Shown here piece after piece: positions 1 through 9,709 of a stretch of DNA of 64,000 nucleotides (positions are counted from its first letter, which is position 1; each line of letters starts with the position of its first letter). The stretch is from Paragyromitra xinjiangensis. Lineage: Eukaryota; Ascomycota; Pezizomycetes; Pezizales; Discinaceae. The DNA lies in NCBI GenBank assembly GCA_038503065.1, contig JBCAMK010000011.1:558001-622000 (forward strand), read 5' to 3'. The notes under the pieces were generated by a model that was not told where the DNA came from, did no database searches, and saw only the letters and a list, made by a program, of their open reading frames with translations. The translations under genes were made by a program, and so were the position numbers.

Positions 1-396
1 AGTTAAAAGCCAACTTGGTTGAGAAGCAAAATATTCCTCACTTCTCGTTATATTCTTGCAAAGCTCGCCATATTTTGACTTCTCCCCTCATGATATATTG
101 CTTAGGGCCAATTACATGTAGGTCCTCGGTTTCCCTTACATAATTTTCTTGATCGGGTACTACATGTATGTATAGTTTAGCAGGGCAACGCACTTTTTTT
201 TGTTTTATATATATAGATTTTTCCTTGGGCTGGTACTTGCCCAGTCACACTCGACTCTGTACCCCACGAAGAAAAAGAAAGAAGAAACCAAATAGTATGT
301 GTATGTGATACGATTAATGAACGCTGGAATAAGTGACTTTGAACCCTCTCCATAAACCAAAAAGAAAGAAAGAACGTTACTAAACCATTGACCGAA
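1..396. other. Spacer downstream of the first BTB gene
   Basis: No coding region is supported here. Two copies of the palindrome TACATGTA occur (113-120 and 161-168), a motif that recurs in the spacers of this window. The stretch is AT-rich near 190-230 and probably includes the 3' untranslated region of the minus-strand BTB gene that ends at 397. Confidence 0.5.
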
Positions 397-1610
397 TTAC
401 CACCCTTGCCTTGAAGAATTGCGACGACGCCCAGGAACATTGTAATACCCACTATTTCCCTGTACCTCTACATCTAAAGTAGAGGCCACACTAGCTGCCA
501 CAATTTGCTTCCTTGCAAGCCTTCTCTCTGAAGCTCTCAACTCTTCCCGCAAATCATCAACAGTTATCTTGAGAGGCCTGAGATCAGCCACCTCCTTCTC
601 TGCAGCTATCAATTTTTCCCGTAAATCATCGACGGTTTGCTTGAGAAGCTTGAGGTCAGCCAGCTCCTTCTCTGTTTCCCCCCATAGGCACTTAAATACT
701 GCCAACTCGCTCCGTTCCTCAAGCAACTCACCCTCCGAAACCACTAGCCTCCTACAAACTTTCTCCATAAGGTCGCGCACTAGATCACCTCCCTCGCTCA
801 TCAACACCATCATCTCCTCTCTCGTCTGCAGCGCCGGAAAATTCAGCGCCGCAAACTGTGACACAATCCGTCTCATAGGTTCTTCGTAGTTCGTTGGGGC
901 GTCTGTATGTGAATAGACATACCCCAGCAACTCAACAACGTTGATTGCTATGTGGGAGCCATGTTCGACCGAACCAAGTGTCATAAGCGTCGCCAAGAGG
1001 CGCTCCAGAGATAACGATCGGAGGGTTGTAACGTCCTTATATTGCGCCAATGCGTAGACTTTCGCATGGGTAAGGAGTGTTGCTTTATAATCGTGTTTAC
1101 CGGGGTCAAACTTCTTCAACCTCTCCTCTTCATCCATATTCTCCCGTTTCCGGCGTAGGCCAGGCTGAATACATTTACCCAACGGCGTCAACGGCCGGTT
1201 TTGGTTCAACCCTTTATCTTTGTATATCATGCGCAGCCCCGTATCCTCAGGCTCTTCTTTCTTGCTAGCTTCGTTTTCTGCCACTCTTTCAGGAGACAAT
1301 GGTTCTGGCTCTGGGTATTGGTAGTTCCCCGTATAAAGGAACTCAATGAAACGACCGACAGTGTCGCTGTCCCAATCCTCGAGTGAAATTTTGCGTTCGC
1401 TCGATTCTTTCCAGTCGCCTGAGATGATGCTACGGAAGGGCTGAGATTGGGCTGCGAGGATGGAACTGTGGACAAAAAAGCTTCTGCCTCCTTGAGCTAT
1501 GAGCGTGAAGATTTCTGAGCTCATGCAGCTAGGGCAAAAGTATTAGTTCAAGGTAGATATAGTAAGCTTTTACTGAATAGGAACTCAAACCTAGGGAAAT
1601 CTGAAGACAT
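397..1610 (-). CDS. BTB/POZ domain protein with C-terminal coiled coil (paralogue 1)
   Basis: A BTB/POZ protein; such domains mediate dimerisation or serve as adaptors for cullin-3 ligases, but this protein's partner cannot be read from sequence. Spliced model: exon 1 1591-1610 (20 nt), intron 1529-1590, exon 2 397-1528, giving 383 aa. The BTB fold is seen in FTLIAQGGRSFFVHSSILAA, then DWDSDTVGRFIEFLYTGNY. A helical region shared with the other two paralogues follows (HAKVYALAQYKDVTTLRSLS). Residues of about 270-355 form a charged coiled coil containing two copies of an approximately 28-residue unit (core TVDDLRE). An alternative start is the ATG at 1524, which would need no splicing. The spliced start is preferred because all three paralogues have the same phase-2 intron at this position. 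The donor (GTTTGA) is non-optimal but shared with paralogue 3. Confidence 0.8.
532..700 (-). repeat. Internal tandem duplication in the coiled coil of BTB paralogue 1
   Basis: Two adjacent copies, period about 80 to 90 nt, encode the related segments around TVDDLREKLIAAEKE and TVDDLREELRASERR, each preceded by ADL(K/R)xLK. The copies have diverged at many positions, so the duplication is not recent. The other two BTB paralogues lack it. Confidence 0.7.
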
Positions 1611-1786
1611 AATTGCTTTTTTTTCTTTTCTCTTAGAGTCTTAGAGATGGAGCTCTTGCTGGATTGGAGATAGTTCGTTAGGGTGAAGGTCAAGAGAGCT
1701 AGAGTACGAAATGATGAAAAGATACCTTAGCCGAATCATAGATCGACACGCTCCACCAGCTGCACTTCCCTACCCCGCATAAAAAG

Positions 1787-1792
1787 CACGTG
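1787..1792. promoter_or_regulatory. CACGTG site upstream of BTB paralogue 1
   Basis: The palindrome CACGTG lies 177 bp upstream of the proposed start and is followed on the + strand by GCAAGGCGG. Equivalent sites occur upstream of paralogues 2 and 3. CACGTG is the core site of bHLH factors such as Cbf1 and Pho4. That such a factor acts here is inferred from conservation among paralogues only. Confidence 0.45.
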
Positions 1793-1966
1793 GCAAGGCG
1801 GTTACCTAAAACGAGTGATTTCTTGTGAAAATATATATCTGCAAAGTCTAAAAAGAGATTATAACACTCCAAAGTTTTTATTCTAAATTAAAACGAAGGA
1901 AGGGCAACTAATCCTCGTCATACAAGTGGTAGGCACCCTTACATATTTTCAGATGCTCCCAGTATC

Positions 1967-2911
1967 TTACCTTACTCGCCCCCAGTGCTGTCCGCTCAGT
2001 GGCTTGATCCCAAGGTCTCTGTAGGCACGCTTCTTCGAGCCTGCGAGCCTCCTACAAAATTTCTTCATTAAATCTCTCGCTAAATCACCTCCCTCGCTCA
2101 ATAAATCCCCCATTCCTTGTTTCTCTTGCAATGCCATAAAATTCAACGCTGCGAACTGCGATACTACCCTCCTCATAGGCTCCTCCGAGTTCTGCGGCGA
2201 GTCGGTATGGGAGTAAACATAATATAATAACCCAACAATGCTGGCCGCTGTATGATCGTCAAAGCAAGACTCGTATAGATGGATACTTGAGAGTGTCATC
2301 AGCAAACGCTCCAAAGATAGAACCCTAAGTGCTGTGACATCTTTGTATTGCGCCAATGCGTAGACTCTTGCATGGGCGAGAAGTACCGTCCCGTAGTCAT
2401 GGTAAATTTCAGACAATCCGAAGGCCCCTAACCTTGCCCTCCCACACCTGGGCCCCCTCTTCTCTGCGTGCAAGCTAAAACCAAAACACTCCCCCAACAG
2501 CGTTAACGGGGTATCTGGATCTGGTCTGTCGTATTCGGGTCCCGTGCCCACAGGTTCTGCTTCTTGAATTGGATTGGATTCTTCCCTCTCTATGGATTTT
2601 CTAAGAGAAAGTGGTTCTGGGTCTGGATATTGATAGTCCCCCGTATAAAGAAACTCAATGAAACGGCTGACAGTATCGCTGTCCCAGTCCTCGAGGGAGA
2701 CTTTGCGTTCAGTGGATTCCCTCCAACCGCCCGACACGAGGCTCCGCAAAGGATCAGATTGGGCAGCGAGAATAGACCCGTGCACGAGGAAACTCCGGCC
2801 GTCTCGGGATGTGAGGGTAAATGTGTCAGGGGCTAGCAGGCTTAACGATTTTAGCACATAGTTTATTACGTAGGATGGGGATTAGTACCTCGAGGTATTC
2901 TTAGCAGACAT
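1967..2911 (-). CDS. BTB/POZ domain protein (paralogue 2)
   Basis: Second member of the BTB trio. Spliced model: exon 1 2889-2911 (23 nt, beginning MSAKNTS), intron 2841-2888 (48 bp, donor GTACTA), exon 2 1967-2840, 298 aa in total. No in-frame ATG precedes the BTB domain in exon 2, so the upstream exon is needed; this supports the same micro-exon model in the paralogues. The BTB core is visible (FTLTSRDGRSFLVHGSILAA and DWDSDTVSRFIEFLYTGDY), as is the shared helical segment (HARVYALAQYKDVTALRVLS, then YVYSHTDSP). The protein ends soon after the conserved CRRLAGS segment and lacks the coiled coil of paralogue 1. Function unknown. Confidence 0.78.
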
Positions 2912-3730
2912 GACCGATATCCCTACCAAAAGATCGCGCTAGCTCAGGAACTTTCCCGCAAGATAAAAAACCCGTAGATGATACGACACAAAGCCCCTAA
3001 AGCGATGAGAGTCAAAACCCCGAAGCTGAAGGTCGACAAGGCTGAGAGGTCGCGGGGGAGCTTCAAACCCTAACCCTACACGTGGCAATGTGCTTGAATA
3101 GCAGGTATAGATCAGCTACTTGCAACATGGAGGCTGGCAGCGTGCCCTTATATGTATGCTCATGTAGTAGCCCTCTTGGGTGCCCGTGAGCTCAGGTGCC
3201 CGTCTCTCACCAACCCCGTCTCCGAAGCCCACCTTAGCAGCCTCGTACCAGGAAGCTCCTCCAACACAATGTTGAGTGCCTAACACGAGCAACCACCTAT
3301 GACTTAACAACGAATAAGATGGCTAAAAATTCTAGGGAACTAGAGGTTTATGTTAGATATCCTTAACCTCAGTGAATTCATTGTCGTTTCTACTCAGGCG
3401 GTAATTTGATACGTCGCAACCAGATCGCCTTGAGCTCAACCCAACCACTCGCCCCCATTAACCTCGCAGTCAGCCTCTATCAGCTTAGTTCATGGTTAGA
3501 TAACCTTTGTACTTAACTGTCTCTATTAGTTACCGCCTGTGGCTGCTACTGTCCAAACTATTGTTGTTCGTTCTCGTTGTGGTGACGAGCTGCAAGTTTT
3601 TAACCATGTATTTTTTTTTAACAATGAATTTGTTTCAAAATATACTATTTCAAAAAAGGATAGACCCTTTATGGGTATTCATCCTACGGTCAACCACGTA
3701 TTACCTGAGTGCTGTTGTATTTCGTGGCCA
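2912..3730. other. Spacer upstream of BTB paralogue 2
   Basis: Promoter side of BTB paralogue 2, including the CACGTG site at 3079. Short open frames here have no recognisable domain and unconvincing composition. Nothing else is supported. Confidence 0.4.
3079..3084. promoter_or_regulatory. CACGTG site upstream of BTB paralogue 2
   Basis: CACGTG lies 168 bp upstream of the proposed ATG at 2911 and is followed by GCAA, as in paralogue 1 (GGCAAGG) and paralogue 3 (ACAAGG). The similar spacing across three diverged paralogues suggests a retained promoter element. Confidence 0.45.
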
Positions 3731-3942
3731 AGCCGAGATGTGATGCAGAATGGAGAGAAAAGCCTGCAGGAAAGGTCTTAGATTCCAATAGGTAGCGAGA
3801 GCCAATTTACTGTAGGGTTAGGGGCTCTCACCAACTGTATGAGTGCAACCTGTTTGCACCAGTCAGAAGCGTAGCAGAGGCATCTGAGACAACTTTCCTG
3901 CGGGCTTTTCCCTCTCCACTCTGCATTACGCCTCGAGGCTTA
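3731..3942. repeat. Decayed foldback repeat A
   Basis: Two arms of about 45 nt, 3731-3777 and 3888-3942, are imperfect inverted copies. The best-matched part is tgatgcagaatggagag on the left against its complement on the right. Most mismatches are G/A or C/T transitions, as expected for an old element hit by repeat-induced point mutation or deamination. Arm similarity may extend further outward at lower identity. No coding capacity lies between the arms. Interpreted as a remnant of a non-autonomous foldback element. Confidence 0.55.
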
Positions 3943-4082
3943 ACCGCGTAATCAGTCAAGGCATAGTTATGCCCCACCTTGAAACCCCTCCGCACTTTGG
4001 ACGGAGTTTGGGGCGGTATCGCCATAGCTTAAACTGACTCCCCCAATTCAAGCGATCCTGAGCCCACTCTCACCGCTAGCTG

Positions 4083-4319
4083 CCATAGGGACTGGGCAAA
4101 TACAGACCGTTGCCAAGAGGGTGACTTTCTGTACCTCTCTAGGGCAACTTATAACACCAAAATAACACAATAGGAAGGAGGGAGACGGCTCAGCTGAGGC
4201 TGTCGAATTCCGTTCACAGAGAAAAGACCCCCCCAGATCTGTATACGCTTCCCTTTAATGGGTATAGTATCCCAAACGCCCCCTCTTGGCAACGGTCTGT
4301 ATTTGCCTAGTCCCTACGG
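4083..4319. mobile_element. MITE-like foldback element B
   Basis: A 237-bp unit with 39-nt terminal inverted repeats (4083-4121 and 4281-4319). The arms share GGGACTGGGCAAATACAGAC with few mismatches; the outer ends read CCATAGGG (left) and CCGTAGGG (right, complement strand). The right flank is TA and the left flank TG, so a TA target duplication is possible but imperfect. The interior has no open frame. It looks like a non-autonomous Tc1/mariner-type element, though no transposase copy is present in the window to confirm the family. Confidence 0.6.
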
Positions 4320-4322
4320 TAT

Positions 4323-5043
4323 AGACATCCTTCGCCGTACAGTCGCGCCCCGAAAGTCTTCGCACCCCCTATCACTACTAAGCTTGGCCGCCGACGGATT
4401 GGGCTGTAGTTCCTGAAAAAGACCATATAAAGTGGTAAGATTTCATTTAGCATGTCATCATTTGTATCCATGTTCTCTTTCTGCTCGCCGTCCTCCAGCT
4501 TGCCTCAGAATCATCTCACTGTAGTAGCAGTCTTCTTGGGGTGTGAAGACTTTTGGGACGCGGCCGTACATTTACTAATCTCCAAAGCTACCCCCAAGTA
4601 TGAATCAAAAACAAGCCCACCTACATGGTTAACTAAGCCAAAATACATAAACCACCATCACAACGCTGCCCCAAACCTTAATCCCATCGCTATACTCTAA
4701 CCCACCACAAGTTTAAATGCCATCTAAGATATCCCCTCCAAGACCACACCCAACACTTGGCACGTTATCCTCAGAACCAAGAAGAGCACGTTCTAGATTA
4801 CACTAGATAGGCTCCAAAAGTATACTGCAAGAAAATAATTAGTGATTACCATTATCTTCTTTATTCTAATGAAGCCTCCAGATGAACTGTAATTTAGATC
4901 AATAGCTAATTGCTATTAGTCTTATTATCACTCTAGAGTCTGGGTTCGAGTTATAAGCCTAGAGCTAGGAAGAAAGGCTGACCCATACAAGTCATGCTGG
5001 TTCAGTTGACACGTTAATGCAATACTAGAGATGGAGTAGCATA
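4323..5043. other. Spacer between foldback elements B and C
   Basis: No gene supported. An 82-codon open frame at 4452-4700 (+) has no recognisable domain and no introns or neighbours that support it. Confidence 0.35.
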
Positions 5044-5209
5044 CCGTGTTAACTCGAGAGAGCGAACTTGACGCTAAGACGTTGGAATTGCCTATAGAGG
5101 TAAGGCTCTAACAAATTTCTGCTCAGCTTTGGCCCCCTTAGCCGGCGCCTTACTTTTCGAGGCGATTCCAACGTCTTAGCGTCAAGTCCACTCTCTCGAG
5201 TTCATACGG
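5044..5209. mobile_element. MITE-like foldback element C with TA flanks
   Basis: A 166-bp unit bounded by TA at 5042-5043 and TA at 5210-5211. Arms of about 49 nt (5044-5092 and 5161-5209) are inverted copies, sharing the exact block CTTGACGCTAAGACGTTGGA. The outer ends are CCGTGTTAACTC and, on the complement strand, CCGTATGAACTC. The centre is about 65 nt without coding potential. The TA duplication and the CCGTAT terminus match the element at 13421, suggesting mobilisation by one Tc1/mariner-like transposase type. Confidence 0.7.
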
Positions 5210-5211
5210 TA

Positions 5212-5648
5212 GTGTTTTTTTTACTACAGTCACACCGTATACGCAGTATCACCATATTCTAAAAAAAAGCCCACAAACCCCGCATTAAAGTGCTTCTTTA
5301 ACGGCAAAACTACAAAGCACCTGTTACGCCGTTATCAATCCCTTAGGCTCTACTCAAAGACTTAAGCGCGAAACTCTCAATACACGGCTTAACTGTCTCA
5401 CTGCTACTCCATAAACGCACTCACTCAAATCGGAATACGCTTATACGTTGTGAAAATTTCAATTCGATTCGCGGCCATTCAAAACTAAATTACTATAGTA
5501 AGTATCACAATAGGTAATCGGCTAGGTACAAATCGAACACAATGGTGCGCTAAGGCATCCAGTAACCAAAAAAAACACTATGCCACCAATTTTGCCTAGG
5601 CTTCCCCCTACTCTTTCTTTATCCTACGGCACTCTCATGACATCAACC
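5212..5648. other. Spacer downstream of BTB paralogue 3
   Basis: No gene supported. AT-rich sequence next to foldback element C, then the presumed 3' untranslated region of the minus-strand BTB gene. Confidence 0.4.
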
Positions 5649-6676
5649 TCATTCCCTTTTCTTCTTAAAGTGATTAGGGTACAACGTCCGTAGAAAAAAC
5701 AAAAGTAGAAATAAGTACGAAAAAAAGAGAAACGCTCCGAAAACTAATTCTCGATACGAAGGGGGCTTATCCATCGCTTTTATTTCTCCGTCCGAGTCCG
5801 CAAGCATCCTACAAACCTTCCCCATCAAATCCTTTACAAGATCACCTCCCTCACTCATTAACTCTCCCATCTCCCTCGTCTGCAGATCCCGAAAATTCAA
5901 CGCTGCAAACTGTGATACGATCTTCCGCATTGGCTCCTCCGACTTCTTCGGAGAATCTGTATGGGAGTAGACATAGCGCAGTAATTCGACAATATTGATT
6001 GTGATCTGGTAATGCCAGCCAGTCTGGATGGAATCGATACTCATGAGTGTCATCAGTAGTCGCTCAAGAGACAGAGCCTTAAGTGTAAAGATGCCCTTGT
6101 ATTGCGCTAATGCGTAGACTTTTGCATGCGCAAGAAGCACCGGACCGTAGTCATAATCATGACCAGATAATTCAAACTCTTTCAGCCTCGCCTCCCCATC
6201 CACATCCTTCTTCTCCCTCTGAAGACTAGGGTCAAGACATTGACTCAACGGCGCCAATGGCCGATTCTGGTTCATACCCCATTCGTTATACCTCGCCTCT
6301 GATGCAGTACCTCCCGATCTCCTCCTCGGGCCAGCGCCTTCCTTCCCTGTAGTTTTCCCAGGCTCGAGCTGTGTTGGGTCTGGATATTCGTAGTTGTCTG
6401 TATAAAGGAACTCCAAGAAACGGCCAACAGTATCGCCATCCCAGTCTTCGAGGGAGATGATGCGTTCTGTTGGTTCGCTTCCGTCGGTTGTAGTGAGGTT
6501 TTGAAAGTGGGCGGATTTTTTGAGGAAAGAGCTGTGGATATGGAAGGTTTTACCTCCTTGAGCTTTCAGGGTGAAGACTTCGGAGCTCAAGGAGCTAGAA
6601 CGGGAGTGTGAGCTAAGAGCACGCGAGGTAAGTTGGTGTCAGGCGGATCAAACCTGGAGAAACCATCCGGAGGCAT
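5649..6676 (-). CDS. BTB/POZ domain protein with hydrophobic tail (paralogue 3)
   Basis: Third BTB paralogue. Spliced model: exon 1 6654-6676 (23 nt), intron 6595-6653 (donor GTTTGA, as in paralogue 1), exon 2 5649-6594, 322 aa. The BTB motifs FTLKAQGGKTFHIHSS and DWDGDTVGRFLEFLYTDNY are clear, and the shared helical core (HAKVYALAQYKGIFTLKALS, then YVYSHTDSP) is present. After the conserved CRMLADS segment the C-terminus differs from the paralogues: about 22 hydrophobic residues (LVFGAFLFFSYLFLLLFFL) followed by a basic end. This could be a tail anchor, or the result of reading into what was once intron or 3' sequence; transcript data would decide. Function unknown. Confidence 0.75.
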
Positions 6677-8734
6677 AGCTACTGATGCTCTATCCTTTAA
6701 AAGACAAGACAAGTAACTTCGGCTAGTTACTTCTTTGTAGATCCCAAGAGAACAGATAGTTAAGAATGCGAAGAAGTCAAAAACTGGAAGTAGAAGCTAA
6801 ACAAGAGGTGTCTTCACGAGGCTTAGCGAAATCCCATGTTCGAATATTAGGAGGGGTCGCGTAGGCAACAGAGGCGCTTCTGTCCCCTAACCCCAAAAAC
6901 ACGTGACAAGGCGGACAGTTTAATCCGAGTGATCGTAGATGACTAAATACCCTTAGGTTGTCAACAATTTCAAAAACTTGCAAGTGCCAGCATATATTGA
7001 CTAAAAACTCCCCCAAGACTATAAATGATTTATGAGTTAGTAGACTTAGCTTCTATACTACATTTATAGTTAAATATGAGAATTCACCATACGGTCACCG
7101 AGCAGAGTAACCAAAAAACCAAACTATAAGAATCCCTCCCCCTTTCATACACTGTTCTAGATCAATTTTTCTAGTCATCAGATGAACCCGTCATCTGCTA
7201 GTGTCGACGGGAGGAAACTATTGACCTATGTCCCACCTTCAAGAAACTTCGAGTGATTTGTCATGACTAAATTTCCTAACACGCAAGAAAACGATACAAA
7301 AATACCAAGGTACGGGAAATTTACGAGATAGAAACCCTTGAAAACTTCTTATGCCTTAAAGTCATTCCATTCCCCGTTAGTTCTATCAACTTACTCATTT
7401 GATTTCCTGTGAGGATGCCCTCATTCTCTTTTCCCCCAAAAAACTATAGGTATTCGTAAATCTAGGTTAATATTATTGTATCAAGACCCCGCACATGAGG
7501 GAGCGATATCTAAGTTCGTACTACATTTCTCAACCCAAAGTAACTTTACTCAAGGAAGAACCTCTCTTCCTCAACCCAAACATAACCATCGACCGATGGC
7601 AACTGTTTACCTGAAACCGTCCCGAAGCCCCCTATGCAAAACCCACAGGGTCATCACTACCTGCCTCGTCTCTTACTTCCACTCTGCATGCAAGTAGCCT
7701 CCAAAACCGCAAAAGTACGTCAACTGCAGCCCAGTTTGCGTGAAAACACAACGCCATTCTAAATAACAAGCCCAAGCATACGTGACGCAGACCCACAACC
7801 TTGATCCATCGCAGCCCAAAGCGTCACAATCCAAGGTGGCAAGCCCAAAGTCGCATTGGCCGACGATCCCGTTGCCAGCCTAACTGTTGGCATTTCCCCC
7901 ACATATTGGCGTCGATTCCCGGGCCTGCAGCCCGCGGGTCTGGGGGGCATTAGTTGGGATCAGCAATCTCACAGGAGTTAGAGTATCGAGTAGAGTATCG
8001 GTGAGCGGTTGTTGGAGGGAGGGTGTATGAATATATGGTAGGCGTGATGGAAAGCTGCAGAGATCATCACCTTTCGCCTTGGTTATACTTACCTTGTATT
8101 ATTAAACGAACAAATAAAATACCTCGAGCTATAAATGAAACCAAGATACTGCGGGCTTAATAAAGTAGCCTCGCGTTGATCATGATGCCAACTCTGGGCG
8201 TATGTCATTTCCGTTCTTTGTCCACCTAAAGTGGCGTAGGTGTCATATCTATGCAAAACGACGTCGCGAGTGAGGATCGAAGAGAGTAAGCACTACCCAA
8301 CTTTGCGACATCAGAAAACCGGAATCCCAGAATCCCATCCGTCTATCGTATTGACGTAGATGTCGGTGTTCGAAATTAAAGATCAGATGAAAGCTCCCGG
8401 CTTTCTAGCAGTGTGAGGTAATGATCAGCGAAACCACACACCCTGAATCACCAAGACTCAACTCAACCATCGAGATAATCTCATCCTTAAATACGAATAT
8501 TCTTGATTCCCGATTCACCACTGCATCATGATAATCTGCAAACCCACCGGTTCGATGTCTATTCTATGCAGCAACGAACGTTGGTCACGGCCAGTGCGCG
8601 CGTGCAGCATGCGAAATGATCGTTGTTCCCCACAAAACTTGGCAGACAAAACGCCTGCCAAGAGTTTACAGATGCTACCGCTCTCGTCTCCAATGTTGAA
8701 ATAACCTCAACATCTATCACTTGCCGCCACCACA
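6677..8734. other. Spacer between BTB paralogue 3 and the Gta3-like gene
   Basis: Contains the CACGTG element at 6900. The sequence near 6925-6950 (cgagtgat...atgactaaat) is partly repeated near 7252-7275 and resembles the corresponding part of the paralogue 1 promoter near 1815, so a fragment of BTB upstream DNA may be duplicated. Open frames at 7476-7697 and 7759-7950 have no recognisable domain. The last several hundred bases are presumably the promoter of the gene starting at 8735. Confidence 0.4.
6900..6905. promoter_or_regulatory. CACGTG site upstream of BTB paralogue 3
   Basis: CACGTG followed by ACAAGGCGG, 224 bp upstream of the proposed ATG at 6676. The extended match with the paralogue 1 site (CACGTGRCAAGGCGG) is longer than a bare bHLH core and argues for common ancestry of the promoters or for selection. 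Confidence 0.5.
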
Positions 8735-9226
8735 ATGAACGCCGCCCGCCTCCCCCGCTTTATCCTGCCTCTAACCCAACGCCGCAGCTTCCAGGGTTTC
8801 TCAACCCCCACCTGGTCCGTGCGCACACTCCTCCCGTCCTCCCCCGCCTCGGCTTCAGAACAAACGCCAACCGTCTCTGCTTCCACAATCTCACACCTGC
8901 TCCGTCTCTCCGCACTCCCACCGCCCGCGGATCCGGCCTCTCTTCATGACCACTTACATTTCGTCCGCTCGTTACAAAGTGTACCCACAGAGGGTGTGAC
9001 CCCGCTAGCTGCTATTCGCGACGAGATTGATACTTCTCAGAGCGAGTACAGTTACAAGGATGTTCTGGAGGCGGAGAAGAAATTGGATGAGGAGGGAGTA
9101 GGCGATGCTGGGAGAATAGAGTGGGATCCGATGGCGCTAGGAAAGAGGAAAGAGGGAATGATGTTTGTTGTTGATGAGGCTGCTACAGAGGAACTGGTGA
9201 AACCAGAACTAGAGGACAAGGAGTGA
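8735..9226 (+). CDS. Mitochondrial Glu-tRNA(Gln) amidotransferase subunit, Gta3/GatC-like
   Basis: An intronless 163-aa protein. The first 25 residues are rich in Arg, Ser and hydrophobic residues without acids (MNAARLPRFILPLTQRRSF), typical of a mitochondrial presequence. Residues of about 48-90 match the GatC-type pattern of a short helix followed by a promiscuous linker (ISHLLRLSALPPPADPASL, then RSLQSVPTEGV and LAAIRDE). In fungi this C-like subunit (Gta3) joins GatA- and GatB-type subunits to convert mischarged Glu-tRNA(Gln) to Gln-tRNA(Gln) in mitochondria. The C-terminal third is acidic and family-variable. The start is the first ATG followed by the presequence. Convergent with the mannosyltransferase gene downstream. 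Assignment is from motif memory, so moderate confidence. Confidence 0.62.
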   Translation: MNAARLPRFILPLTQRRSFQGFSTPTWSVRTLLPSSPASASEQTPTVSASTISHLLRLSALPPPADPASLHDHLHFVRSLQSVPTEGVTPLAAIRDEIDTSQSEYSYKDVLEAEKKLDEEGVGDAGRIEWDPMALGKRKEGMMFVVDEAATEELVKPELEDKE

Positions 9227-9709
9227 ATGCAGGAACAGACAATCGTGGGTTAGGTAATTGTTAGGATGGCGTTTTTGCAATAAAAAAACTGTAAATGAAG
9301 TTTCTCAAGCATTAATGGGACTGTACAATATACATATTTTGGGGGATTTTCCCCACCAAAGTTTTTGATCAATCGATCGTGTGCATATTTCCCTGTCACT
9401 CGATGTTTCGTGACTACAGAAGTCTGCTAGGTTTGTCCCCCACTGATAGATATCCAGCCCCAGGGCTGTCTCAACAGCTCTCGTCCCTATCTCCCTTCTT
9501 TTTTTTTGTTCTTTCACCAATGCTTTACTTTTCCTTATCCTGTCCACATGATAACGCCAAATCAAAGAAATTCGCGCAAAAAAAAAACAACCTAGAGCCT
9601 CATCTAAGAAGCATCGAACTTTCTTTTTCCCCCACCCCCGCATCGTCGCTTGACTATTCCCCCCCCCCCCCCCCAAAAAAAAGCCTTGACATAGATACTA
9701 TGCACACTT
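9227..9709. other. Convergent spacer with C homopolymer
   Basis: Lies between two genes that end towards each other, so it should hold both 3' untranslated regions. It includes a run of 14 or more C at about 9661-9674, next to a run of A. No gene is supported. Confidence 0.5.

Noticed and set aside
3061..3080. CCCTAACCCT strings (also near 32628 and, inverted, at 3817, 40371 and 47355) as possible telomeric repeats
   Set aside because: Only one or two units each, without a tandem array; not evidence of a telomere or an internal telomeric tract.
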